Below are positions 38,883-46,603 of a stretch of DNA of 64,000 nucleotides, in pieces. The DNA comes from Sporosarcina trichiuri (GTDB lineage Bacteria > Bacillota > Bacilli > Bacillales_A > Planococcaceae): NCBI RefSeq assembly GCF_030406775.1, contig NZ_CP129119.1, positions 530,001 through 594,000 on the forward strand, in the 5' to 3' direction. A program made the position numbers and the translations under genes. The notes under the pieces are model-generated. The model was not told where the DNA came from. It saw nothing but the letters and a program-made list of their open reading frames with translations, and did no database searches. The stretch's first letter is position 1; each line of letters opens with the position of its first letter.

Positions 38883-39824
38883 TTGGAACGGATTGGAGAT
38901 GCCATGAAACGCGTCATCAACGCGCCGGCACTGGCGGCCAGGTACGACCAGCTGCGTGATGAGGTACTGGCGGATGAACGGATCCAGCAGTTCGTCGAGG
39001 AGCATGCAGAAGAGATTGACAAGCAGGTGATCGACCGCAGCCTTAACAAACTCTATGAATATACGACGGCCTCGCACAAATGCGGGGATTGCCCGAGTCT
39101 CGATGGCTGTATCAACGTCATGAAAGGGTTCGAGCCGCTGCTCGTCATGAATCAGGGACTGATCGACGTGACGTATACCCGCTGTCCGCGAAAAGAACTT
39201 GATGATGAGAAACGCCATGTCAGCAAGATGCTCGACTCCCTGTACATGCCGCGTGACGTGATGGCGGCCAAGCTGCCGGATATCGACCTGTACCACGACA
39301 ACAGCCGGCTCGATATCGTCGACCTTGCGGGACGGTTCATCACCGAATACGAATCGACGGGCAGCCTGCCGCAAAAAGGGCTCTACATCCACGGCCCATT
39401 CGGCACCGGTAAGTCATTCATCCTCGGGGCACTTGCGAACGAACTCGCAAGCCGGCAGATCCGGACCGTCGCCGTCTATCTGCCCGAATTCCTGCGGGAG
39501 ATCAAACAATCGATCCAGGACCAGTCGCTGAACGAGAAGATCGATTTCGTGAAGAAAGCATCGGTCCTCATGCTCGATGACATCGGTGCCGAATCGATGT
39601 CCGCGTGGTCGAGGGACGAAGTGCTCGGGACGATCCTGCAGTACAGGATGGCGGAACAGCTGCCGACCTTCTTCACGTCCAACTTCACATTGTCCGAGCT
39701 CGAACACCATATGACCTACACGCAGCGCGGCGAAAAAGAGCCGATCAAAGCGGCGCGCATCATGGAACGGATCCGCATGACGAGCGATCCCGTCAAACTG
39801 TCGGGCAAAAATCGCCGCGGCTGA
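38883..39824 (+). CDS. dnaI: Helicase loader DnaI
   Basis: A 313-residue AAA+ loader that delivers the DnaC-type helicase. The N-terminal zinc-binding domain has CGDCPSLDGC and a later CPRK; the AAA+ domain has Walker A GPFGTGKSF, Walker B VLMLDDIGAE and the sensor FFTSNFT. The TTG at 38883 directly follows the dnaB stop, with GGGGTG upstream, and gives MERIGDAM, which aligns with B. subtilis DnaI; the later ATG would remove conserved residues. Confidence 0.95.
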   Translation: MERIGDAMKRVINAPALAARYDQLRDEVLADERIQQFVEEHAEEIDKQVIDRSLNKLYEYTTASHKCGDCPSLDGCINVMKGFEPLLVMNQGLIDVTYTRCPRKELDDEKRHVSKMLDSLYMPRDVMAAKLPDIDLYHDNSRLDIVDLAGRFITEYESTGSLPQKGLYIHGPFGTGKSFILGALANELASRQIRTVAVYLPEFLREIKQSIQDQSLNEKIDFVKKASVLMLDDIGAESMSAWSRDEVLGTILQYRMAEQLPTFFTSNFTLSELEHHMTYTQRGEKEPIKAARIMERIRMTSDPVKLSGKNRRG

Positions 39825-39864
39825 TCCGGGCTGTCGAAAGCAGGCGGAATTTGTACTGCGGCTC

Positions 39865-39893
39865 TTGCTTTTTGCACGGGTATTCACTATACT
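39865..39893 (+). promoter_or_regulatory. Promoter of the thrS leader
   Basis: TATACT at 39888-39893 with TTGCTT 17 bases upstream; the start falls just before the T-box leader. Confidence 0.6.
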
Positions 39894-39899
39894 GGACTC

Positions 39900-40153
39900 A
39901 ATACAGTGAACAAATGCTTGGAAAAGGATACGGATTGCCTGTACGGCCGACAGAGAGCGGGGGAAAGTGCTGAGATCCCTGCAGGAACCGGCATCAGTCC
40001 ACCACCTTGGAGCAGCAGCGGGGAAACGAGAGTACCTGCTGACGGACCCGGCCCGTTAGCCGTTTGAAGCTTCATCATTCCGCTTGCCGGATTGAAGGAA
40101 GAAGGGTGGAACCGCGAGAACCAGACTCGTCCCTTTATGGGATGGGTCTTTTT
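39900..40153 (+). ncRNA. T-box leader of thrS
   Basis: The T-box sequence AGGGTGGAACCGCG at 40103-40116 is canonical and pairs with the tRNA acceptor end. Upstream lies a long Stem I region (about 39935-40045) with GAGAGTACC, whose ACC at 40034-40036 is a candidate threonine specifier. Downstream, GACTCGTCCC/GGGATGGGTC (40124-40148) plus TTTTT forms the terminator. Uncharged tRNA-Thr should favour the antiterminator and thrS expression. The specifier assignment is less certain than the T-box. Confidence 0.93.
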
Positions 40154-40185
40154 ATGTTTTCAAAAAACAAAAGGAGTGCATTCAA

Positions 40186-42120
40186 ATGCCAGAATCAGTA
40201 CAGTTGAAATTCCCGGACGGAGCCGTAAAAGAGTTTCCGGCTGGTACGACGACAGAAGATGTCGCCGCTTCGATCAGCCCGGGACTCCGGAAAAATGCAC
40301 TCGCAGGAAAACTCGGCGAGCAGCTGATCGACTTGAAAACACCGATCGAACACGATGGGGACATCGCAATCATCACATCCCAGTCGCCGGAAGCGCTCGA
40401 AATCCTGCGGCACAGCACTGCACACCTGCTCGCGCAGGCTGTCAAGCGCAAATTCCCGGATGCAAAACTCGGTGTCGGGCCGGCGATCGAAAACGGGTTC
40501 TATTACGATATCGACTCCCCGACACCGATCACGGCAGACGACCTGCCTGAACTCGAAAAGGAAATGAAACGCATCATCGGAGAGAACCTGCCCGTCGTCC
40601 GCCATACGGTGACACGTGCGGAAGCGCAGAAGCGTTTCGAGGAGATCAACGACGAATACAAACAGGAACTGCTTGAAGCGATACCGGAGAACGAAGAAGT
40701 GACCATCTACGAACAGGGTGAATTCTTCGACCTGTGCCGCGGTGTCCACGTGCCATATACCGGCAAACTGAAGGAATTCAAACTGCTGAGCATCGCAGGA
40801 GCCTACTGGCGCGGAAATTCCGACAACAAGATGCTCCAGCGGATCTACGGTACGGCGTTCTTCAAGAAAGAAGACCTGAACGCCCACCTGAAGATGCTCG
40901 AAGAAGCGAAAGAGCGCGATCACCGTAAAATCGGACGCGAGCTCGACCTCTTCATGAACTCGCAGAAAGTGGGGCAGGGACTGCCGCTCTGGCTGCCGAA
41001 AGGCGCGACGATCCGCCGCGTCATCGAACGCTACATCGTCGACAAAGAAGAACGGCTCGGCTACGACCACGTCTATACACCGGTACTCGGCAGTGTGGAC
41101 CTGTACAAGACTTCCGGCCACTGGGATCATTACCAGGACGGCATGTTCCCGGTAATGAGCATGGACAACGAAGACCTCGTACTCCGTCCGATGAACTGCC
41201 CGCACCATATGATGATCTACAAGAACGGCATCCACTCGTACCGCGAACTGCCGATCCGCATCGCGGAACTCGGCACGATGCACCGCTACGAGATGTCCGG
41301 CGCACTCTCAGGACTGCAGCGTGTCCGCGGCATGACACTGAACGACGCGCACATCTTCGTCCGTCCGGACCAGATCAAAGAAGAATTCCAGCGCACCGTC
41401 CAGCTCATCATCGACGTCTACAAGGACTTCAACATCACAGACTACTCCTTCCGCCTGTCCTACCGCGATCCGGCAGACACGGAAAAGTACTTCGATGACG
41501 ACGCAATGTGGGAACGCGCGGAAAGCATGCTGAAAGAAGCGATGGACGGCATGGGGCTCAGCTACACCGAAGCGATCGGCGAAGCCGCATTCTACGGTCC
41601 GAAACTCGACGTCCAGGTCAAGACGGCAATCGGCATGGAAGAGACACTATCCACTGTCCAGCTCGACTTCCTCCTGCCGGAACGGTTCGATCTCACATAC
41701 GTGGGCGAAGACGGAAAGCAGCACCGCCCGGTCGTCATCCACCGCGGTGTCGTCTCAACCATGGAACGCTTCGTCGCCTTCCTCATCGAAGAATACAAAG
41801 GCGCATTCCCGACATGGCTCGCACCGGTACAAGTCGAAGTCATCCCGGTCTCACCGGAAGCCCACTTCGGCTACGCCGACAACATCCGGGAACAGCTCAC
41901 AGCAGCCGGCTTCCGCACCGACCTCGACAGCCGCGACGAAAAAATCGGCTACAAGATCCGCGAAGCCCAAGTCCAGAAAGTCCCGTACATGCTCGTCCTC
42001 GGCGACAAGGAAATCGAATCCGAAACCGTCAACGTCCGCAAATACGGCGAACAGAAATCCGAATCCATGTCCTTCACGGACTTCCTGGACCTGCTCAAAC
42101 AAGACACCAACCGTGATTGA
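40186..42120 (+). CDS. thrS: Threonyl-tRNA synthetase
   Basis: A class II synthetase of 644 residues. Order: TGS domain (about 1-62), editing domain (about 70-225, with [12 protein letters not shown] and the [10 protein letters not shown] metal site), catalytic core with the zinc cysteine in [13 protein letters not shown] and motif 3 region, and the anticodon-binding domain (about 540-640). AAAGGAG precedes the ATG. The upstream T-box controls it. In B. subtilis thrS also follows dnaI. The 3' third is unusually C-rich at third positions. Confidence 0.98.
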   Translation: MPESVQLKFPDGAVKEFPAGTTTEDVAASISPGLRKNALAGKLGEQLIDLKTPIEHDGDIAIITSQSPEALEILRHSTAHLLAQAVKRKFPDAKLGVGPAIENGFYYDIDSPTPITADDLPELEKEMKRIIGENLPVVRHTVTRAEAQKRFEEINDEYKQELLEAIPENEEVTIYEQGEFFDLCRGVHVPYTGKLKEFKLLSIAGAYWRGNSDNKMLQRIYGTAFFKKEDLNAHLKMLEEAKERDHRKIGRELDLFMNSQKVGQGLPLWLPKGATIRRVIERYIVDKEERLGYDHVYTPVLGSVDLYKTSGHWDHYQDGMFPVMSMDNEDLVLRPMNCPHHMMIYKNGIHSYRELPIRIAELGTMHRYEMSGALSGLQRVRGMTLNDAHIFVRPDQIKEEFQRTVQLIIDVYKDFNITDYSFRLSYRDPADTEKYFDDDAMWERAESMLKEAMDGMGLSYTEAIGEAAFYGPKLDVQVKTAIGMEETLSTVQLDFLLPERFDLTYVGEDGKQHRPVVIHRGVVSTMERFVAFLIEEYKGAFPTWLAPVQVEVIPVSPEAHFGYADNIREQLTAAGFRTDLDSRDEKIGYKIREAQVQKVPYMLVLGDKEIESETVNVRKYGEQKSESMSFTDFLDLLKQDTNRD

Positions 42121-42156
42121 TTTAAAACTGTTTTTTAGGACTGATTTAAATAGAAG

Positions 42157-42187
42157 AGGGCTGCCTGCTGATGGCGGCCCTATTTTG
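42157..42187 (+). terminator. Terminator after thrS
   Basis: AGGGCTGCC/GGCGGCCCT stem (one G-T pair) followed by ATTTTG; the T tract is weak. Confidence 0.65.
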
Positions 42188-42194
42188 ATTGGTC

Positions 42195-42360
42195 TGCTGC
42201 AATGACGGATACTTATACCAGCGGAGTGGAAGACGGCGACTCCTGGGGGATTAGCGAGACAGTTGAGACCCCGCAGGAAGCGCAGCGACCGAGGAGGCTC
42301 AACGCTCGCCCCCCGGAAAGCGTCCGTCTGGAACGAAGTGGATACGGAAGATGGTCTTAT
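42195..42360. repeat. Structured intergenic repeat of the Bacillales type
   Basis: This stretch contains GGCGACTCCTGGGGGA, TTAGCGAGACAGTTGAGACC, CCGCAGGAAGCGCAGCGACC, GAGGAGGCTCAACGCTCGCC and GGAAAGCGTCCGTCTGGA in that order. It resembles a dispersed noncoding repeat family known from Bacillus and relatives (recalled form: GCGACTCCTGCGGGA ... GACCCCGCAGGAGCGCAGC ... GGCTCGCG ... GCGGAAAGCG). AGACGG (42231) and CCGTCT (42327) and other pairs indicate a folded RNA or DNA element. It separates the thrS terminator from the infC promoter and has no coding character. Confidence 0.75.
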
Positions 42361-42385
42361 GCGTATATACTCTGTATTTTCTTTG

Positions 42386-42415
42386 TTGACATGTCTGCTG
42401 ATCTTATGGTAAAGT
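42386..42415 (+). promoter_or_regulatory. Sigma-A promoter of the infC operon
   Basis: TTGACA (42386-42391), an 18-base spacer ending in TGG, and TAAAGT (42410-42415). Confidence 0.85.
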
Positions 42416-42421
42416 AGTTAA

Positions 42422-42692
42422 GGTAAATGAATACGGTTTGTGATACAAGAAGGAGCTGCCCGCTTCTCACCCCAACGACGCCATCCGGCAGTTGCTGAGG
42501 TCAGCACAGTAGTGAAGCCTCGTGCCGAAACACGCACGTGTGCCTATGCGGGTGGACAAATGACCATTTGTCTGCTTTTTTTATTGCCTCATTACCGGAA
42601 CGGTCCAAACCCGCCGGTTCTGCAAGCTGTGCCGAACGGCGCAGACTGCTCAAACAGAGTATTCGCGAGATATTATTCGGAGGTGGATTACG
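42422..42692 (+). ncRNA. L20-type ribosomal protein leader of infC-rpmI-rplT
   Basis: About 270 bases of untranslated leader precede infC, the context of the L20 leader of Bacillales, where L20 binding promotes early termination. A terminator GACAAATG-AC-CATTTGTC with TTTTTTT is at 42551-42582, about 130 bases after the start site, inside the leader and not near a coding end. The alternative fold was not modelled. Confidence 0.8.
42551..42582 (+). terminator. Attenuator in the L20 leader
   Basis: A stem of at least 9 bp (GACAAATG/CATTTGTC plus flanking pairs) is followed by TGC and seven T residues, upstream of infC. Confidence 0.85.
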
Positions 42693-43211
42693 ATTAGCAA
42701 AGATATGTATGTGAACGAAGGAATTCGTGCCCGTGAACTTCGACTTATCGACCACAATGGTGATCAGCTCGGCATTAAATCCCGCAACGAAGCACTTGAC
42801 ATCGCTGCGCGTGCCAATCAGGACCTCGTCCTTGTCGCACCGAATGCGAAGCCGCCGGTAGCCCGCGTCATGGACTACGGGAAATTCAAGTTCGAGCAGC
42901 AGAAAAAAGAGCGGGAAGTCCGTAAGAACCAGAAGATCATCCAGGTCAAAGAAGTCCGGCTCAGCCCGACGATCGACGAACACGACTTCCAGACAAAACT
43001 CCGCAACGGAATCAAATTCCTCGAAGCCGGAGACAAAGTGAAAGCATCCATCCGCTTCCGCGGACGTGCAATCACGCACAAAGAGATCGGCCAGCGCGTG
43101 CTCGACAAATTTGCAGAAGCCTGCAAAGAAGTCGGAACAGTGGAAGTCCGTCCGAAAATGGAAGGCCGCAGCATGTTCCTGATGCTCGCCCCGATCAACG
43201 AGAAAAAGTAA
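42693..43211 (+). CDS. infC: Translation initiation factor IF-3
   Basis: A 172-residue factor that discriminates start codons and prevents subunit joining. The N-domain ends near residue 75, a lysine-rich linker ([18 protein letters not shown]) follows, then the C-domain with [13 protein letters not shown]. The start is assigned to ATT at 42693, 7 bases after GGAGGTG, giving [10 protein letters not shown]; the ATG at 42705 is poorly placed for that site. Rare AUU starts are the classical basis of IF-3 autoregulation. Confidence 0.95.
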   Translation: MSKDMYVNEGIRARELRLIDHNGDQLGIKSRNEALDIAARANQDLVLVAPNAKPPVARVMDYGKFKFEQQKKEREVRKNQKIIQVKEVRLSPTIDEHDFQTKLRNGIKFLEAGDKVKASIRFRGRAITHKEIGQRVLDKFAEACKEVGTVEVRPKMEGRSMFLMLAPINEKK

Positions 43212-43241
43212 GCTGAACAAACGATTTAGGAGGAACAGATC

Positions 43242-43442
43242 ATGCCAAAAATGAAAACTCACCGCGGATCCGCGAAACGTTTCAAGAAAACAGGAACTGG
43301 TAAAGTGAAGCGCGGCCGCGCGTACACAAGCCACCTTTTTGCCAACAAGTCGACAAAAGCAAAGCGTCACTTGCGTAAAGGCGCCCTCATTTCATCCGGA
43401 GACTACAAGCGTATCCGTGAAATGATCACGTACATGAAGTAA
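43242..43442 (+). CDS. rpmI: 50S ribosomal protein L35
   Basis: A basic 66-residue protein starting [18 protein letters not shown] and ending in the conserved [15 protein letters not shown] region. AGGAGG precedes the ATG. It is the middle gene of infC-rpmI-rplT, 30 bases after infC. Confidence 0.97.
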   Translation: MPKMKTHRGSAKRFKKTGTGKVKRGRAYTSHLFANKSTKAKRHLRKGALISSGDYKRIREMITYMK

Positions 43443-43462
43443 GTTTCCAACCCTGTGCCGCA

Positions 43463-43491
43463 TGGACGACTGTCAGCGGCCGCCCTATACT
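43463..43491 (+). promoter_or_regulatory. Possible internal promoter before rplT
   Basis: TGGACG and TATACT with 17-base spacing in the 90-base gap between rpmI and rplT. Confidence 0.4.
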
Positions 43492-43532
43492 AAACTAAAT
43501 TTATTCTTATTGAATAGCAGGAGGTAATTACT

Positions 43533-43892
43533 ATGCCACGCGTAAAAGGTGGAACAGTGACGCGCAAGCGCCGTAATCGAGTATTGAAATTAGCGAAAGG
43601 GTATTTCGGTTCGAAACACCGTCTATACCGAGTAGCCAACCAGCAGGTCATGAAATCATTGAACTATGCATACCGGGACCGCCGCCAGAAGAAGCGGGAC
43701 TTCCGTAAACTCTGGATCACACGTATCAACGCGGCTGCACGTGCCAATGGCATGTCATACAGCACACTGATGCACGGTCTGAAAGTTGCGGGCGTTGACG
43801 TGAACCGCAAAATGCTTGCAGACCTGGCTGTTACAGATACAGCAGCATTCGCTCAATTTGCAGCAACTGCAAAACAATCACTGTCTAAATAA
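43533..43892 (+). CDS. rplT: 50S ribosomal protein L20
   Basis: A 119-residue rRNA-binding protein essential for early 50S assembly, with the basic N-terminal extension [20 protein letters not shown] and the globular block [14 protein letters not shown]. It is also the expected repressor of this operon through the leader upstream of infC. AGGAGG precedes the ATG; a strong terminator follows. Confidence 0.98.
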   Translation: MPRVKGGTVTRKRRNRVLKLAKGYFGSKHRLYRVANQQVMKSLNYAYRDRRQKKRDFRKLWITRINAAARANGMSYSTLMHGLKVAGVDVNRKMLADLAVTDTAAFAQFAATAKQSLSK

Positions 43893-43905
43893 TCGACACT
43901 GCCTG

Positions 43906-43943
43906 CACCGCGGTTCCGGAACTTTCGGGACGCGGTGTTTTTT
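43906..43943 (+). terminator. Terminator after rplT
   Basis: CACCGCG/CGCGGTG stem followed by TTTTTT. Confidence 0.88.
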
Positions 43944-44015
43944 AATAGAGCGTATAGAAACAAGCATAAAGACTCTGAAATTTTGGCCGACAAGTAAGAG
44001 TAGGGAGGAGATCAT

Positions 44016-44309
44016 ATGGAAGTCATCGCACTTGCCTGGGTTGCCGGGATGTCCGTATTGACGTTTGTCTCGATGGGATATGACAAAAGACAGGCAGTCC
44101 GCCGCAGACGGCGTGTCCCGGAGAAACGGTTATGGCTGTTCGCTGCAGCGGGGGGCGGTCCGGGTGCCTATCTGGGCATGCAAGTCTTCCGCCACAAGAC
44201 GCTGCATACGCAGTTCCGGGTCGGTTTCCTGATGCTCGCCTTGCTCGATGCAGCCCTTCTCCTCTATCTTTTCGGCTTCGGTATGCCGGCACTTCCACAG
44301 TTCAGCTGA
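44016..44309 (+). CDS. ysdA: DUF1294 family membrane protein YsdA
   Basis: A 97-residue protein with helix 1 (about 4-20), the family motif MGYDKRQAVRRRRRVPEKRL, GGGPGAYLGMQVFRHKT and a final helix (about 70-88). DUF1294 has no assigned function. GGGAGGAG precedes the ATG. In B. subtilis ysdA also follows rplT. Confidence 0.9.
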   Translation: MEVIALAWVAGMSVLTFVSMGYDKRQAVRRRRRVPEKRLWLFAAAGGGPGAYLGMQVFRHKTLHTQFRVGFLMLALLDAALLLYLFGFGMPALPQFS

Positions 44310-44338
44310 CAAGGAAGCGCGGCGGAAAGGGGTACCCA

Positions 44339-44827
44339 ATGGAACTTGAAAAATTGTTTACCATGCAGGAAGCACTTGATACATACATTCACCAGCAGCA
44401 CAGCCTGTCGACAGGGGACCTGTTCCATGAAAAAGTGCTGGCACTGCTCGTGGAACTGTCCGAATTAGCAAATGAGACCCGCTGTTTCAAATTTTGGAGT
44501 ACCAAAGGACCTTCCGAACGCTCGGTCATTTTGGAGGAATATGTGGATTCAATCCACTTCCTATTGTCACTCGGCATTGCATCCGGACTTACGGCCTTCA
44601 ATGATTGGGACATCGAATCCACCTCCGATTCGCTGACTGCAGTATTCCTGGACACGAACCGGGCAATCCTCCATTTCGAAGCAGATCCCACCATGCATAC
44701 CTACACGGGTCTTTGGACACAGTACGGCCGCATTGCAGAAAAACTCGGGTTCACACCTGACGAGATCATTGCCGCGTATATTGACAAAAACGAAACGAAT
44801 TATGAGCGTCAAAAATCGGGATATTGA
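44339..44827 (+). CDS. Dimeric dUTP diphosphatase (all-alpha NTP-PPase)
   Basis: A 162-residue all-helical protein with the MazG/dUTPase-like metal motif: EL in LVELSELANETRCFKFW (about residues 38-54) and the EEYVDSIHFLL helix (about 66-76). Such enzymes hydrolyse dUTP to dUMP, keeping uracil out of DNA; SIHF is typical of the Firmicute dUTPase_2 group. A GGAAAGG site lies upstream, 29 bases after ysdA. Substrate preference among dUTP and other NTPs is inferred from family. Confidence 0.88.
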   Translation: MELEKLFTMQEALDTYIHQQHSLSTGDLFHEKVLALLVELSELANETRCFKFWSTKGPSERSVILEEYVDSIHFLLSLGIASGLTAFNDWDIESTSDSLTAVFLDTNRAILHFEADPTMHTYTGLWTQYGRIAEKLGFTPDEIIAAYIDKNETNYERQKSGY

Positions 44828-44866
44828 AGTCTTCCGTTCTATGAGATTTATTGAAAAAATAATGGA

Positions 44867-44895
44867 TTGACAAACTCAATGAAATGAAAAATAAT
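44867..44895 (+). promoter_or_regulatory. Promoter of the XRE regulator with possible operator
   Basis: A perfect TTGACA (44867-44872), 17-base spacer and AATAAT (44890-44895). The -35 lies within the inverted repeat ATTGA-CAAAC-TCAAT (44866-44880), a possible self-binding site. Confidence 0.75.
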
Positions 44896-44926
44896 AGAAC
44901 AAGAGACTATTAGAGGAGGATTTTTT

Positions 44927-45436
44927 GTGAACGAGTGGAGCAAGGAAGCGTTTGGAATCAGGTTGAAGGAACTAAGAGAACAGCGGGGCCTCTCCATGAT
45001 GGCCTTCGGTGCGGCCATCGGCACATCGGCGAGCCGCATCAAAGACTGGGAAAAAGGGAAAAACGCGCCGTCTGCAGCCTGGGTTGCAAAAATTTCGGAA
45101 CGTTTCAACATCTCAACAGATGAGCTGATTTTAGGGGATTCGAAGAAGTCTCCTGCTTTCAATCAGTCGAACAGTGCCAGTGCAGAGCCTCTCTATGAGC
45201 GTCTCCGCGAGACATTGACCGTTGACGGATTTGCGGACGAGCAGAGCGACGAGATGACTGCATTGTACGAACAGCTGGACGCCGATAACAAAGCGCGGTA
45301 CCGGAGCGGGAAAGGCCGCCGTCTTGCAGAACGTGAAATGCTGCACCTGCTGACGAAGCTGCCGAAAAAAGATGTCCTGGAACTGCTGGAACTGGCAAAG
45401 CTGAAATGCCGCCTGCAGAAGCCGGCCGGGAACTGA
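44927..45436 (+). CDS. XRE family transcriptional regulator
   Basis: A 169-residue protein with an N-terminal HTH_3 domain (about 9-65: LKELREQRGLSMMAFGAAIG, the recognition helix with SASRIKDWEKG, and FNISTDELILG), then a linker and a helical C-terminal region (about 95-165). It resembles lambda-repressor-like regulators without a known ligand domain. The GTG start follows AGGAGG. There is no prophage around it. Its own promoter carries an inverted repeat; targets cannot be named. Confidence 0.87.
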   Translation: MNEWSKEAFGIRLKELREQRGLSMMAFGAAIGTSASRIKDWEKGKNAPSAAWVAKISERFNISTDELILGDSKKSPAFNQSNSASAEPLYERLRETLTVDGFADEQSDEMTALYEQLDADNKARYRSGKGRRLAEREMLHLLTKLPKKDVLELLELAKLKCRLQKPAGN

Positions 45437-45450
45437 CATACACAGAGACG

Positions 45451-45489
45451 GACACAGCGGATTTCATCATCTGCTGTGTCTTTTGTTTT
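45451..45489 (+). terminator. Terminator after the XRE gene
   Basis: GACACAGC/GCTGTGTC stem followed by TTTTGTTTT. Confidence 0.85.
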
Positions 45490-45575
45490 GGAGATTACGA
45501 AAGGTACGCTATGATGATAGAAGTGCAGGAAAATTCCCGCAACAATTATGCGCAAGCAGGAAGGTGGCTACTACT

Positions 45576-46553
45576 GTGAAAGCACTCGTACATGGTGACA
45601 AAGGACTCCGTCTGGAGGAGATGCCGGAACCGTCGGCATCGGAAGGTGATGTCGTCGTCAAGCTGAGAAATGCAGGTCTGAACCGGAGGGACCTCTACAT
45701 TCCGGACAGGCGGAACCACGAAGGGCCGGACCTCATACTCGGATCGGATGGCGCAGGCACGATCTGCGAAATCGGTGAAGGGGTGACCGGCTGGTCGGTG
45801 GGGGATGAGGTGCTTATCAACCCGTCCATGCATTGGGTTGAAAACAGCAGTGCCTCACCTGACGGGTTCAGCCCGCTCGGCATGCCGGATGATGGGACGT
45901 TCGCGGAGAAGATCGCAATCCCTGCCGAGCAGTTGGAACCGCGTCCCGATTTCCTGTCGTGGGAGGAGTCTGCCTGCGTCGGTCTGTCCGGACTGACAGG
46001 CTATCGTGCGCTCGTGACCCGAGGGGAGGTGAAAGAAGGCGAGACGGTCTTCATTCCCGGGGCAGGCAGCGGTGTTGTCACATTCATCATCCAATTCGCG
46101 AAGGCGAAAGGTGCCCGGGTCATCGTAACATCAAGAAGTGAGAAAAAGCGGGATGCCGCCCTCCGGCTCGGGGCAGACCGTGCCATCGATACGAACGGGA
46201 ATTGGGAAGAAGAGTTGAAAGATGAAACGATCGACCTCGTCATCGAGAGTGTCGGCAGGGCGACATTCAACCGGTCGCTCGGCATTTTGAAGAGCGGCGG
46301 ACGCCTTGTCGTTTTCGGTGCTACGACCGAGGATACTGTCGACATCAACCTGCGTGCGCTTTTCAACAAGCAGCAGGAGATTGTCGGTTCCATGATGGGG
46401 AGCCGCGAGGAGCTGCGTGAGATGCTTGCGTTTGCCGGCGAGCACGGCATCCGCCCTGTGATCGATAAAGTGATTCCGTTCAACGAGGCACTTGATGGGT
46501 TCCAGATGCTCGAGGACAGCAGCCAGTTCGGCAAAGTCGTATTCTCCATTTAA
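45576..46553 (+). CDS. Zinc-independent MDR alcohol dehydrogenase / quinone oxidoreductase family protein (YogA-like)
   Basis: A 325-residue medium-chain reductase with a GroES-like domain (GSDGAGTICEIGEGVTGW, about 50-67) and an NAD(P)-binding Rossmann domain (IPGAGSGVVTFIIQFAK, about 150-166). The structural zinc cysteines of classical alcohol dehydrogenases are missing, so a quinone or enone reductase is more likely than a zinc ADH. The GTG at 45576 follows GGAAGGTGG. It faces pepF. Confidence 0.85.
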   Translation: MKALVHGDKGLRLEEMPEPSASEGDVVVKLRNAGLNRRDLYIPDRRNHEGPDLILGSDGAGTICEIGEGVTGWSVGDEVLINPSMHWVENSSASPDGFSPLGMPDDGTFAEKIAIPAEQLEPRPDFLSWEESACVGLSGLTGYRALVTRGEVKEGETVFIPGAGSGVVTFIIQFAKAKGARVIVTSRSEKKRDAALRLGADRAIDTNGNWEEELKDETIDLVIESVGRATFNRSLGILKSGGRLVVFGATTEDTVDINLRALFNKQQEIVGSMMGSREELREMLAFAGEHGIRPVIDKVIPFNEALDGFQMLEDSSQFGKVVFSI

Positions 46554-46556
46554 CAA

Positions 46557-46594
46557 ACAGCCCGCCGGTCCTTTCTCAGGACCGTACGGGCTGT
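46557..46594. terminator. Hairpin between convergent genes
   Basis: ACAGCCCG/CGGGCTGT with an inner CGGTCC/GGACCG stem; both flanking T tracts are weak. Confidence 0.65.
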
Positions 46595-46603
46595 CTCTGT
46601 CTG

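Noticed and set aside
42202..42417. Small frame inside the structured repeat before infC
   Set aside because: The stretch matches a noncoding intergenic repeat type and lacks a ribosome binding site.
42440..42697. Small frame inside the infC leader
   Set aside because: It spans the attenuator hairpin and looks like leader RNA; no conserved leader peptide is recognisable.
44927..45436. Prophage or toxin-antitoxin remnant around the XRE gene
   Set aside because: No integrase, phage or toxin-like small gene occurs beside it; neighbours are housekeeping genes.
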